A stretch of 64,000 bases of DNA from Rosa chinensis (GCF_002994745.2 NC_037089.1:77834347-77898346); one strand, 5' to 3'. Positions 1 through 12,085 are shown, counted from the first letter of the stretch. The notes: generated by a model not told the origin, from the sequence alone. Translations and numbers: made by a program.

Positions 1-34
1 AACTGTGATTATGTTCTTCGATCTTTCATTCTAG

Positions 35-3000
35 GTATTGCGTGCGATTTAATCCAGAAACACCCAAGCTTGGCCATTGCTAAAGACAACTCTGACAATT
101 CCCCTTTGAACGAATTGGCATGTACACCTTCAGCATTCTTAAGTGGAAGCCAGCTCAAATTTTGGGAAAAATTGATTTATCATGGTTAGTATTGTATTCT
201 TTTTCATCTGAGATAAGTTATGGTACTGTGATATTTATCATACACTCAATTTACATCTATTTGAACAAAAATTACAATTTATATAAATTAAAATTACAAC
301 ATTGAGAACAGAGTTACCATATTCATTTACACTATTTACATATAATTAAACAAAAATTACAACATTGACAATGAATTTGTTCCAAAACTTGTAACAAAGT
401 CGTAAGTGATATAAGTACCATTAATAGAACTAAGATTACTCAAAATATGACTCAAGGTTACCACTCTGACAAGAAATTTGTTGTCACATTTATAAATGTG
501 TGTATCATACGGGTATGTATTATAAAATTTTCTTTTTCATCTTAGTAGTATTCTAGGTTTTTTCTTTTGTTTTCCCTTTAACTTAAACCCAAATTTCAAC
601 TTTTTGAGACGATACATTTAGTTCTTGTCTTCTTAACTTTTTCCATGTTTCAACGGCCATCAGCTATAGCATTCTCTTCTTCTTCTCTTCTTCAAAAAGA
701 AAAAATTATCGATCATCCCCATGACTGCCTCAAGCAAAAGTATAATGTATTGACTGGCCTCTCTGTGTACTTATTTGATAGTTATATCCATAAAACCTAC
801 TCCTCCCGTCAAGAGCGAGGAAGAACCTACTCTTACCATGGACAACAAAGGAAAACTTACACCTCCATTGCATGCAATTTCCATAGACGTTCCCACACAA
901 GAAGATGGCAAAGGAAAACCCACTCCTACACCCCATGCAGTTCCCAAAGACTTTCCAACACATGAAGATGACAGAGATAAGCAGAGTGGTCTCATTCCCT
1001 CAGGTAAGTAGAAGTGGCCTCATTTTCTATCGATATCATTTCTTCTCGATAACAGCTTTTTGTTGATTTCAAAGTTCAAAATTTGTGATCAATGTAAGAT
1101 TTTGTGAGGAATTTATCAGGTGTTAACAATTGGAACTGTCTAAAACATTATCGTAGTGGAAAATAACGTCTTTATCCATATTACGAGTCCTTTTTCTGTC
1201 AATTAATGCATCTCCACTTTTAGCAAGTGACCCAGTCTAATATTCTGTTGGGTTAGATTCGGTCTAGGTAGTCACCACACCTTTCCTAGGGCCGGCCTAG
1301 GGGTGTGACGGTGATGTGGCTGCACATGAGTTTTGGCTTTCGGAGGCCTCTGATGTTGTAACATCTCTGCCAGACTAAAGTATATATCTGAAGAATGTAA
1401 TCAATTCAATAAGTATTATTCTAGTTCAGTAGGTGAAGCAAGCACATTGATTTTAGGGGAAATTATCATTTACCCGATTTTAGGCTAAAAATTGTTCACT
1501 TGCTCCACCAACTGTTTTTTAACCCCATTCACCCAAAACACTAAGGGATTATTTCCCCTTTACCCAATTAATTCTTTTTTATTTTTTTTAAGACTTTTTT
1601 GCCCTCTCCTTCTTTTTCACTTAGAGGGAGAAGTCATCCTCCACCTTGCCGGCCTCCTGTGACCAGTGGCAGGGCGCCGACGACCGGTGACCGGAATCCG
1701 GCGATCGGTGACCGGAATCCGGCGAACGGTGACCGAAATCCGATGACTGTGACCGGAATCCGACGACCGGCGACCGGTCCCTAATAATATCCAGTAACCA
1801 TATTATTGCCCCCCAGTAATCATATTATTGCCATCCAATAATCATATTACTGTCTCCCAAAAATCATATTATTGCCTCCAATAACCCTATTATTGTCGTC
1901 CAGTGAATTGTATGAACTCCCAAAACCAAAATGAATACACTACAGGCACAATTGATCAATTTATAATCATATTATTGGCTCCCAATAATCATATTAGTGC
2001 CTCCCAATAATCATATTATTGCCCCACAATACAAAGTCCAATGTCTCTACTGCCTCCCAATAGACCACCAAAAATGCACCATTTTGTAGGATTCACAGAT
2101 AATTTGACTTTAATACACAGAAAATAACAGGTAATTTATCAAAACACCACACTATAGTTATCCCTGTCCCTCGTATCAAAGTCTACTGGTGGCCAATAAT
2201 GTGTCTACTGCCCCCCAGTAGACCATCAAACAAACCCCACAGTTACATTGCAATCTCAGGATACCGAAAAAAAAAAATGCTCTGGGCACCCATCAACGTG
2301 TGAGGCCGGCTGTTTTTTTTGCCGGTGCTTCCCTGTGGCGGGTTGGGGTCTCTTTGTTTCGGGTTGGGCTTCCCCTATGGACACCCATGCTTCTCCAGCC
2401 TGATTCCTGCACGATTCCGACCGGACTCTTCTCCAGTCTCTCACCTGCAGCCCTTCTCCGACAGGTCCCAGCCCCAACGCAGCCCATCTCCAGTCGCTCA
2501 CCTGCAGCCCATCACCGCAGCGCATCTCAGACCGGTCCCATCTCCGCCTTCGTCTTCCCCAGGTCCTCTTCTCCAGTCTCTCACCTGCAGCCCATCTCCG
2601 ACCGGCCTCAGATCGGTGATCCGTGATTGAGGATGGTCGGCACCAGACCAGTGATGGGCACCAGAACGGTGTTCGGTGATTGGTAGAGGTCGACGAAGAT
2701 GGGGCTTGGGATGTGCTAGCCAGCGCCGAGATTGAGGTCGACGAAGAAGGTGTTGAAGGCGTGGTCGCCATGAAGGAATGGATGGATTTCAAAACTTTTT
2801 AATTAGTGCGGAATTAGTTTAACCATTAAACTACTAACTAAACATAAAATCCATTCCTTTAACCCATGATCTTGGCTTATTGTGATATGTATATAAACAT
2901 AGCATGCATAGTAAGGAAGAACAAAGAAGTAGTTTATGTTCTACTCACCCTTGGAGCGTGATTTTAATCCGATCCAAGTGAACCACCAAAGTTCCTCTCC

Positions 3001-6000
3001 TTGATCTCTCCTTGTGTGTGTTTCCTCCACCTTGAAGCACCTTGGATTAAGAACTCCTTCTTGTACTCCTTGTTGTGCTTGTAATCTTCTCCTTGATGTA
3101 ATAAGTAAAGACACAAAATGATATGGCCTCTAAAGATCTTCACCAAGTGAATCAAGAGATGAAGAAAGATGAAAGAAAAGAAGAAATTATGCAAGTGTTC
3201 TTCTTTCCTTTAATATTGTAATGGACCAAGGGAGAACTCTCTCTCTCTCTCAAAAACTGAAAATAATAGTGTGGAGACACACTTCTAATTATGTCCATGC
3301 TTTCACTTTTATATAATAGGAAATAACTCCAATTACTAAAAGAAAAATATTGGCTTTCATAAAACCAATATGTTGGCTGGTCCATACATGTTATTGGGCA
3401 CTAAAAATGTGTCTTGGGCTTTCATTTAAATCTCACTTAGTGAAGCCCAAGTCCACACCAAAAAACCCGACAATCGTTTAGGCCCAATAGGTTCGGTTTT
3501 ACCCGAAAATCCTAATTATGTCCAAATAATAAATCTAATTAATTATTTGGTCATAACCAACTCTTGTTTAATCTTCTTCATATACAATCTCAAGGATCCA
3601 CTTATATGGTGTGCGATCTCTTAGGTTCTAATTAACAAGGCAGTGAAGTTTATAGAAATCATTCTATTTTGTTTACGAATCAAAAACTCCATTTTTGATT
3701 CTCCCTTGTTATTAGGATTATAAATGTTTATTAATCCTCGGGGACTTCACAAGTCATGAGTGACGTTTTGCAACATATCATGACTACCCTAGTTAATGTA
3801 GAATGACAAAGAACCTATTCAATTGGAATTACAATACAATACGGTCCTTCTCTAACACTATGTTCTAAATCACATCATCGGGGTATGGAATTGATATGTC
3901 AATCCCCTAATGTGATTTTCATTCTTATGTGATTCTTAGAATGTGATTAGAAACTCCTTTTTAATCTCATTCAATGCTTTGGCCAAAGACTCATTGAATC
4001 ACATCTTTGAACATACACCTTATTTACTTAAGGATAGAGATTCCTTATTGTACACTCACATGTCTCCATGACCGAATTGATTATACCAATGAATGCATCT
4101 ATTATATCCTTTAAGGGACACAATATTATTGCATCGTCAAGAAATAATCAATTCACTCATAAGACAACTATGGTGTCTCAGGTCAAAGGACTAATTTGTA
4201 TTATTGCAATTTAGAGTTCAAGTTTGACATGTAAGTAAGACTCCATACAAGAACTCTAATGATCGCGTTCAGTGTACTCTTTAAATTAAGAGCACCCACA
4301 TACTTGTATTAGTGTCTCCACACAAATGACAAGAGACATATCATCCTCCATATTGAGCATACATAGTATGTGCTAGTCTTTCCGGATTATCAATGTCCAA
4401 GTGATAATCCTATGACTAGGAACCTTTTAGGATAAGAGTGTGAAAGAGTAAAGGTCTCACACATCTAACTCTTTAGATTACTTTCTCTTTAACTCATATT
4501 CCTTGGACCTTGTTCAATCAAATATCAAATATAAGCAATGAACAATAAACTTGTCCTTTTGATTAATAATAATTACAATAATAATTACATCAAAATGATT
4601 GTTTTAGGACACAATTCCTTCACGCCACTGCCGGCTGGAGAGAGAGAGAGAGAGAGAGGAGGTGGAGATCGGGGGGGGGAAGGGGGGTTGGGGGGAGAGC
4701 GAGAGAGTTTGGGAAGGAGAGAGAGACTGAGAGGAGATGGATGGGTTTAAATTTAATTAATAGGGACAAAACTGTCACTAGAGGTTAGATTGGGTAAATG
4801 GGGTTAAAAAACTGGTGTGGGAGTAAGTGGGCAATGTTTCTTCTAAAATTGGGTAAGTGGTCACGGCCCCTTGATTTTATCTTGCTAACTTCGTTTTGGT
4901 TTGACTCACATCAAAGTTTGACTCACAGTTTGATGTTTGAACCTATTTCTTTCACTATTGCCTTTCTTTTTTGATGATGTAGTTTTTTGACATACATATA
5001 CAAATTAACACCATAGAATCTATACTGTATGAAAAATGAAGACACGTCTTATCTATTTCATAAAATCCTAATGCGGGTGCAAATTCTACTTTGTTCTCTA
5101 AGCTCAAAAGTTTGAACTCCTAGTTCCAATTCATATTGCAATTTATTTTTATGTGGTCTTAGTCTTGGTTGCGAGTATGTTCTACCCTTTAGCCACATTT
5201 TGTGTCAGTGTTCTCTTCTTTAAGTTTTGTTTTATCTCCTTGTTTTAGTGCTCTTACTGTTTCGATGATATTTTAGTGGGGTTTTTTACTTCAACAGTGT
5301 CTGAACTCTTCGAGGACTTTTGAAATGATACCTGAACTTTCAAAGTTATCAATGTGATACCTGAACTCATTTTTTCGTATCAACGTCGTACCTGCGGTCG
5401 ATTTACGTCACAGAACCGTTAACTATGACCACGTGCCCAGCACGTGAAGCACAAAATAAGGGTAAAAATGACATTTCCCACTTCCTTTAGTTCTTCATGG
5501 GGTTTTTTAGTTCAACAGTGTCTGAACTCTTCGAGAACTTTTGAAATGATACCTGAACTTTCAAAATTATCAATGTGATACCTGGACTCATTTTTTCATA
5601 TCAACGTCGTACCTGCAGTCGATTTCTGTCACAAAGCCGTTAACTATGACCACGTGCGCAACACGTGAGGCACTTAATAAGGTTAAAAGACTAATTTACC
5701 CTCAAAAGTATTGTTTTTTATTTTTTTTTGCTTTCTTTCTTTCTTTTTTTCTTTCTTGTTTTTCTTTTTCGACGTCTTCTTCCCTTTGATTTGTCATCTC
5801 GGATTGGAAGCCATGGCCGCAAATCAAATCTCACCTTCTCTCTCAACCACCCAACCCTTTCCAAGCACTACTTGACTACAACCACATTGAACTCAGCTAG
5901 ATCCATATGGCTACCTTGCAAAAATTCAAGCTCCTCGCCACTCAATGCCCCGTCATCGCCTGAAGCCCTATGTACAGCCCATCTGCCAGCCCCGTCATCC

Positions 6001-9000
6001 ACCTCCGCCGCCGTAAAACCCTCAGATTGTTCCTCACCTGCCCCGACTGCCACTGATTGCCTCGCTAGAGTACGTCTTCCTATGCTCCCACTAAGTACTG
6101 ATATTACAGCCGCGAATAACCAAAGGCCGGTTCTTTTTTGGACAAATTGATTAGAAGCTGGAATCAGTGAAATGATCATTGCCCCATTGTTCGATAAATC
6201 ATATACAGATAAATATAGTTATATACAGACACACAGTTGCGGAAAAATCAGTTTTGGGTTTTCTCCCATCATCACCATCCTTCGCCTTTTTGCTGTTGTT
6301 GAGAGAGAGAGAAAGAGAGAGACTCTCAGTCTCCTTCACTTTTGCAGATTTTGATTCAATTACAAAGACACGGACTATTTTTGAAATTCATGAACTTATA
6401 CTGTGATGTTAGTTGCGGTGAGGAAGCTGAGTGCCACGACGGCATGGCCCGCCTCCATCATATCTCTGGCAAGTTGCACAAGAAGGTCTGGATTGCCGCC
6501 GGCCATATTCTCTCTCTCTATCTCTCTCTCTCTCTGTGATCCCTTTGTCTGAAATCTCAGGTAAATTCCAAGTCTCAAATCTGGAGGCCAAGAGTCGTGA
6601 AACCGTCTACACCGCTCTGGCCTGCAATAAATTCAGAGAAGCAAAGCCGTTGAGCAAGTTGTGCTTGGAGAACTCCGACGAGATAGAGTCCCCAGCGGTG
6701 TCCGTCCATCAGAGAATTGGATTCAAGTTTTGCTTTGGGTTTTGCATTTTGCTAGGAAATGTTAGGGCTGCCACTTGGTTTGGTAATTACCAAACCGACC
6801 GAATACCAACCGATATTTTAAGTTTGGTAAACCGACTTTTTGGTAACCGAGACCGATAAAACCGAAATCAAAAATTACCGAAAAAGTTGGTTTGGTTTTG
6901 GTAAATGCCGAATCTACCGATTATCTAAATTTTAGCTTTATATACTATGATTTTCAGTACACATACATGTATATTAAGAAATAAACATAAAATTTTTCAT
7001 AATAGTATGAACATTACTACATATATATACTACATTAATAGTACATGTATTTTAAGTAACCTAGTCAAATATGGTTAAATAACCTAGTTTTATTGAAAAT
7101 GACTCAAACTTGATATCATATATACAAAAGAAAGCTATAATTAGGAGATGAGTACAAAGTTTACGACTATAAAATTGAAGAACCTAGTTTTGTTCATTCT
7201 AATTTTAATTACAAAGAATTAGTTGTTCTAAAGTTGGTAATACCGAACACCAAAATACCGAATTTGGTAGTTATGATTAAAAACCGAAAATTTTGGTTGG
7301 TAATTGGTAACTCAATTTTGAAACCGAAAGCTTTGGTTTTGAAGTTGGTAATACCTATAACCGATTCGAACCGACCGAGTGACAGCCCTAGGAAATGTCA
7401 TCAACCCATCTAATTGCATTTTGCAGATGAAAAAGGAAATAGAAATGGAGAAGAAGAACTGAAGGTACGACGGGACACGTGAACAACTAAAGGAAGTGGG
7501 AAAGGTCATTTTTACCCTTATTTTGTGTCTCACGTGCTGGGCACATGGTCATAGTTAACGGTTCTGTGACGGAAATCGACCGCAGGTACGACGTTGATAC
7601 AAAAAAATGAGTTCAGGTATCACATTGATAACTTTGAAAGTTCAGGTATCATTTCAAAAGTCCTCGAAGAGTTCAGACACTGTTGAAGTATATACTTTTG
7701 AGGGTAAATTAGTCTTTTAACCTCATTAAGTGCCTCACGTGCTAGGCACGTGGTCATAGTTAACTGTTCTATGACGGAAATCGACCGCAGGTATGACGTT
7801 GATATGAAAAAATGAGTTCAGGTATCACATTGATAACTTTGAAAGTTCAGGTATCATTTCAAAAGTCCTCGAAGAGTTCAGACACTGTTGAAGTAAAAAA
7901 CCCTATTTTAGTGCCGATTAGAGCTTTATTTGATCTTCAATAAAACTTATTGTCATTCGTTAATTAACAAAAAAAACAATTTGTTAGCTCTTTTTGCAAA
8001 ACTTTCATGTCCATCACTGGAGATTATCTAATAGTTATAGAGCAAACAATTAACAGATTATTTGAAGAGCTTTTATGGCTTTGCCAACATGTTTGGATTT
8101 GCAATGCAGTTACAGCTCTATTTCAAGGACTAATAACGGAGAATATTTGCAAGTTTTTTGGTATGTCACATTGACACTCGTGATTTTTTCTTTTCATTTT
8201 TGCTAATTATAATGTTATAATTTTATATTGCTCTCAATGTCAAACCTAGGGATACATCGTATCTATCGAATGAAATTGCACCATGTTCGCAGCCTTGAAA
8301 TTCTAGTTTGCATGTGTAAAGTGCTGACGACAAAAAAGATGAAAAATTGTGACATAAAGCAAAAAGAATTCGTGGAAACAGCAATCTTCCAAGCAGCAGA
8401 ACGAGGGCTTGTTGAGTTTCTTACTAATATATTTAGAGTAAACCCAGACTTGGCAACAATAAAAAATGAAAAAGGCCGAAACATATTTCAAGTAGCAGTC
8501 AAGTGTCGTCAAGCAAAAGTTTATAATCTTATACATGGGTTCAACAAAGACACCAGAAAAACTCTGATGGGTATGACAGATAATGATGACAACAATATGC
8601 TACATATGGTGGGACTTTTCTCACCATTTGCACAAACCAACTGCATACGTGGTGCGGCTTTGCAGATGCAAAAAGAACTACAATGGTTCAAGGTTAGATT
8701 TATCTACACATATCTATCACTATATACTTGATATATACCATTACCACTATGGTCTTACCACACATGTTCTATGTGTATGGCAATTATTTCTTATAGAAAA
8801 ATAAAAAGCAGTGAAAACATATCACCAGAGAAAACAAATTAGGACTATTTTTTTTATATGATAAAGAAAGTATGATTTTAACAATAGCCTTAAAAATTTA
8901 ATCGAAAAAAAAAATAGCCTTGAAGAGTAGTGAAAACGTATTGATAGATAAAAATAATTTAGGATTATTTTTTGTTTATTCCAAATATAAAGTATTGTAT

Positions 9001-9682
9001 AAGCTTCTAATTGGTGTTGCCTTTATGGAATGCATAGGAGTTGGAGAGCATGGCTAGCCCAGAGGATCTTGAAGCTGCAAACGATACGCATGCTATGAAA
9101 CCGAGTGAGTTTTTCTCTAAGAACCATGAAGAATTGATCAAGGAGGCAGAAACGTCAATGAAAGAAACAGCTACCTCTTGTACAGTTGCATGTGCTCTCA
9201 TTGTAACCATGATGTTTGCTGCAGCATTCACAGTTCCCGGTGGAAATAATGAAGACGATGGTATTCCCAAATTCTTGAATAAAAGGGCCTTTAGGGTTTT
9301 TATAGTTGCAGACGCTCTATCACTCTTTACTTCCACTACTTCAGTAATGTTCTTTCTAGGAGTTCTCACGTCACGTTATGCAGAAGAAGATTTTCTCATA
9401 TCTTTGCCTCGAAAAATGATATTGGGTCTTCTGACACTTTTTCTCTCCGTGGCTGCCATGATGATCGCTTTTACCTCGGCCCTGTTTCTTATGCTTCCCA
9501 CAGACTCATGGATTGCTTTTCCTACTTCTTTACTCACTGGTATTCCAATTGCCTCATTTATATGGATGCAATTTCCCTTTCTCGTGGAGATTTTTATTTC
9601 TACTTATATACCACGAACATTCCGCAAGAATGTGAATGAGAAATTAAACCTTGGAAGAGTTAGATTTAGAGATGCTATATGA
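35..9682 (+). CDS. Ankyrin-repeat/PGG-domain membrane protein (ITN1-like), 5'-partial
   Basis: Exons read as 35-184, 782-1003, 8110-8160, 8250-8692 and 9038-9682. Each junction has AG/GT borders and codon phase is kept across all of them, including the 7.1-kb intron 1004-8109. The first exon encodes an ankyrin-type segment (LIQKHPSLAIAKD, then LNELACTPSAF). The second is a Pro/Lys/Glu-rich linker. The fourth carries degenerate ankyrin repeats (AAERGLVEFLTNIF, NIFQVAV) ending in ALQMQKELQWFK. The last exon is a PGG domain: METATSC-like entry, AAAFTVPGG, then about four hydrophobic helices and a short basic tail. Plant relatives are plasma-membrane proteins implicated in salt/ABA and defence signalling; that role here is inference. 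The start codon and first repeats lie left of the window. The gene looks intact in what is visible, although its intron is mostly transposon. Confidence 0.85.
238..489 (-). repeat. AT-rich interspersed repeat, copy A (in ankyrin intron)
   Basis: Read on the minus strand, this intronic stretch matches 57245-57587 on the plus strand over nearly its whole length, with shared words such as GACAACAAATTT, GAGTGGTAA, GTCAATGTTGTAATTTTTG and GAGTGTATGA. Neither terminal inverted repeat nor TSD was found, so the superfamily is unknown. Confidence 0.7.
1674..1775 (+). repeat. 21-bp GC-rich minisatellite
   Basis: About four to five diverged tandem copies of a 21-bp unit (GACCGGAATCCGGCGATCGGT-like, cut short here) lie inside the MULE. 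As the period is a multiple of three, the translated frame reads a heptad like GDRNPAI. No real gene is implied. Confidence 0.75.
1790..2040 (+). repeat. AATCATATTATTGCC minisatellite
   Basis: Diverged tandem copies of an about 24-bp unit containing AATCATATTATTGCCTCCC occur in two clusters (1790-1895 and 1965-2025) inside the MULE. They are non-coding. Confidence 0.7.
2771..4622. mobile_element. Solo LTR nested in the MULE, 5-bp TSD
   Basis: The segment begins TGAAGGAAT and ends ATTCCTTCA, so it has the TG...CA termini and short terminal inversion of an LTR. It is flanked by the identical 5-bp repeat CGCCA (2766-2770 and 4623-4627). It is 1852 bp with no coding capacity, tRNA primer site or second LTR, which fits a solo LTR left by LTR-LTR recombination. 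A short non-autonomous LTR-derived element cannot be excluded. The minus strand looks like the LTR sense strand, by resemblance to similar plant LTRs that start TG and run into CCTAAAACAATCA; that comparison is from memory. Confidence 0.75.
5907..6055 (+). pseudogene. Captured host gene fragment inside MULE
   Basis: In frame from ATG 5907 the translation begins MATLQKFKLLATQ and, after one in-frame stop, continues SPSASPVIHLRRRKTLR before another stop. I recall an uncharacterised plant protein family with a near-identical N-terminus (MATLQKFK..., then SPVxxLRRRKTLR), so this looks like a transduplicated first-exon fragment. The stop codons mean it does not encode that protein now. The family match is from memory and untested. 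Confidence 0.5.
6763..7390. mobile_element. hAT-type MITE nested in MULE, 8-bp TSD
   Basis: The 628-bp segment starts TAGGGCTGCCACTTGG and ends in the inverse of TAGGGCTGTCACTCGG. It is flanked by the identical 8-bp repeat GGAAATGT (6755-6762 and 7391-7398). An 8-bp TSD with a TAGGGCTG terminus is typical of plant hAT MITEs. Subterminal regions are full of ACCGAA/TTCGGT motifs, and there is no coding capacity. Confidence 0.9.
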
Positions 9683-10990
9683 TATGTTCGTTTTATCTTT
9701 GGGTTTGCTGCTTTCAGAAGCTTGTAAAGAAAAGACGTTGTGTTTGTTTGATGTTGTAATAAAATCCCAACTTCAATTTGTGATTGATTTGAGTTAGTTA
9801 ATTAGTTACTGAGTCACAGTAACATTCTTTTATTAGGATCAAATGATCAATGCTTGAGCCCTTAGCTTGCAACTTCATTGGAATTCCCGTTAAATGTCAC
9901 CTGGTCAAATATATATATGCAGATGGTAGGAAATTAAAAATTAAAAATGATCAAGCTTGCAAGATTTGCAGAATTATTATAAAAATTCTCAAATGTATGC
10001 ATGTCAGTATCACAAAGGAGAAAAGAAAAAAACAATGTTGGTGGTAAAAAAAATTGATTGGACTGTGACTCATCAATAAATTCAGACTGGAGTGAGAGTC
10101 GATTAATAGAAATCGAGAAGCTTCATTTGATCGTTGGCTCGGAAGGGAAGGTACCTACAAAAAATCATCTGATGCTTAAATCAGCATTTTCCTTAATTGA
10201 TTATAGTTAAAACAATTTAAAATGAGATGTCTTACTTACCTATTGATCAAGCCTTCAAATTATAGGCGAATCGTTTCTTGGGCTCCAAGTCCAACTCCCC
10301 CCTTTTATTTAGATGTTGCAATAGAATCATTTCCTTTTATTCATCTGAGATGAAACATCTGGATTCAATACATTTAAAAAAATTATTGAGTAGTTATAGA
10401 CTATCACGTGTCTGCAGCTCGAGACAACTTGATTTGTCTATTTGATCTAATTGTGGTTGGTTCATTTTTCATGATTGTAAATTACCCTTCTATATAAACG
10501 TGTCGACGTTGTATTAATCAGGAATACAGATACATAATTTCAGACCACTCGTGAATTTATATTTCTATTGAAAAATAACATGTTTAACAATACTAAACAT
10601 AATCAAACCAAAAAATATATAAATTGAAACGGTTTTGCTTCGATTAAGATGAGAAAGTATACGCTTTATCATTAATAGTCCAAAACCGAAATCGCCATAA
10701 CGATCCGAATGACGATGTCGGCTTTGGACTCGGGTTGCCCAACCCTTGGTTGGTTATGAAAATTTCTTTGGCCCTCAGCCACAAAGGTCAATGGGCCAAG
10801 GCTTCCTTCAAAACTCAACCCATTGGAACCAAAACGTTTAAATTCTCATCCAAAATTCACTTAACCACCAACCACCCATTGCAGACCCATCGGAGACTGC
10901 AGTGATCTGCAGAAACAGCAACAGGTAGTAGTTTAAATTCCTCAAAAGTTTCCTTTTTTTTTTTTCTTTTCTGCAATAATTACTTAATCC
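9683..10990. other. Intergenic, no gene seen
   Basis: This is AT-rich spacer between the ankyrin gene and LTO1. It starts with the ankyrin 3' region (AATAAA-like signal near 9757) and ends with the LTO1 5' leader, which includes a T-run at 10951-10965. No coding region or clear transposon was recognised. Confidence 0.6.
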
Positions 10991-11410
10991 ATGGACGACG
11001 TATTCGGAGAGTCTCTGAACTTGGAAGAGATCCACATCAAGCAAGGCTTCGACGAAGGCCACAAAGACGGCCTGATCGCCGGAAAAGAGGAGGCCAGGCA
11101 AGTGGGCCTCAAGGTGGGCTTCGAGGTCGGCGAGGAGCTCGGGTTCTACAAGGGCTGCGTGGACGTATGGAACTCTGCGATCCGGGTCGACCCGACCCGG
11201 TTCTCGACCCGGGTCCAGAAGGGCGTGAAGCAGATGGAGGAGTTGGTGGAGAGGTACCCGGTAATGGAACCCGAGAATGAGAGCGTGCAGGAGATAATGG
11301 AGGATTTGAGGTTGAAGTTTAAGGCGGTTTGTGCTTCTTTGGGTGTGAAATTGGAGTACAAAGGGTACCCGAGAGCTTCTTCTTCTGGGGCTAAAGACGT
11401 TGCGTTTTGA
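10991..11410 (+). CDS. LTO1: LTO1 homologue (ABCE1 Fe-S cluster maturation factor)
   Basis: Single-exon ORF of 139 aa starting at the ATG of ATGGACGACG. Residues about 19-55 show the deca-GX3 pattern of the Yae1/LTO1 family: GFDEGHKDGLIAGKEEA, then GLKVGFEVGEELGFYKG, with Gly every fourth residue. In yeast and human, LTO1 and YAE1 act as an adaptor recruiting the cytosolic Fe-S assembly machinery to the ribosome-recycling ATPase ABCE1/Rli1. Human LTO1 is also called ORAOV1. The length matches the family, and the rest is an acidic helical tail with no transmembrane segment. The next gene downstream (12086) is on the same strand but has its own spacer. The plant function is inferred from the family. 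Confidence 0.9.
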   Translation: MDDVFGESLNLEEIHIKQGFDEGHKDGLIAGKEEARQVGLKVGFEVGEELGFYKGCVDVWNSAIRVDPTRFSTRVQKGVKQMEELVERYPVMEPENESVQEIMEDLRLKFKAVCASLGVKLEYKGYPRASSSGAKDVAF

Positions 11411-12085
11411 GTTGAATATATGTTGTTGTTGTAAAAGCTTAGAGGGTTAGTTTGAAATTGAGGTTTTGGTAGCTAAAGTTGAGAGCTTTGGATGTGGGAT
11501 GTGAGTTAGCTTTTGGGTTATGACTTATGGGTGTTCATTACTGGTTTAACTCACTCATTTTCTCTAGTTCTACATTTTTGTTTGCTCAATAGCTTCAAAT
11601 TTCGGTCTAAAGTAAAGTGACCAGTAATGTTATACACTATGAACATCAAAGAGCGCTGTTTTCGATATGGTAATCTTATGAATTCTCTTGTTTTCTATAA
11701 GTTGTGCAAGAAATTATTTGCAAGACAACGTGCATTTGAGTTTGTGTTGTATGATTAGTACGCTTGCTGCATTTAGGTACGTACAATCCATTGATTGGTT
11801 GGTTTATCAAGCTAAATTTTTTTGAAAGTTTTCATTATAGCTATTTTAAAGCTGAATTTCCCATTGCATCAGATGTTTTATAAACACTATTGCAGCGTCT
11901 TTTATTGCCAATTTAGGGTGTGTCCACATACCAGCCACTAGAAGGTAACCGAGCTAGTGGCTAAGGTTAGGCCAGTTTGTGGTCTGAGAAAAAGTATGGC
12001 CGTGTTTTTTTTTTTTGTGGTCTATTTCTGTTATCATAATCCATGATTTTCTGCAGCTTGTAATGAGCAGCAAGGAGGAGAGAAA

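Larger units (their letters stand above)
1456..4870. mobile_element. MULE-like DNA transposon, non-autonomous, 9-bp TSD
   Basis: The 9-bp direct repeat TTGATTTTA flanks the element (1447-1455 and 4871-4879). The ends are imperfect inverted repeats of about 80 bp: the left end GGGG...CACTTGCTCCACCA with TTTTTTAACCCCATT matches the reverse complement of the right end. No transposase is visible. The interior is a GC-rich block with two minisatellites, a second GC-rich block (2280-2770) and a (GA)n tract at 4640-4740, interrupted by a solo LTR at 2771-4622. A 9-bp TSD with long TIRs is characteristic of Mutator-like elements. Without the LTR and its duplicated site the element would be about 1.56 kb. 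Confidence 0.85.
5279..7903. mobile_element. MULE-like element with duplicated, crossed TIRs, 10-bp TSD
   Basis: The 10-bp repeat TATTTTAGTG flanks the element (5269-5278 and 7904-7913). Ends are GGGTTTTTTACTTCAACAG and its inverse. Each end carries two tandem units of about 210-220 bp: left A (5279-5496) and B (5497-5710), right A' (about 7490-7688) and B' (about 7689-7903). A pairs with the inner right unit and B with the outer one. The interior has a polypyrimidine tract, a probable captured gene fragment (5907-6055), unassigned GC-rich sequence and a nested hAT MITE (6763-7390). No transposase is visible, so it is non-autonomous (Pack-MULE-like). Confidence 0.85.

Noticed and set aside
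2256..2792. 178-aa minus-strand open frame in MULE 1
   Set aside because: It lies in GC-rich tandem-repeat DNA and runs across the border of the inserted LTR at 2771, so it is not an original gene.
6431..6859. 142-aa frame in MULE 2
   Set aside because: It runs from MULE interior into the nested hAT MITE, so the joined frame is accidental.
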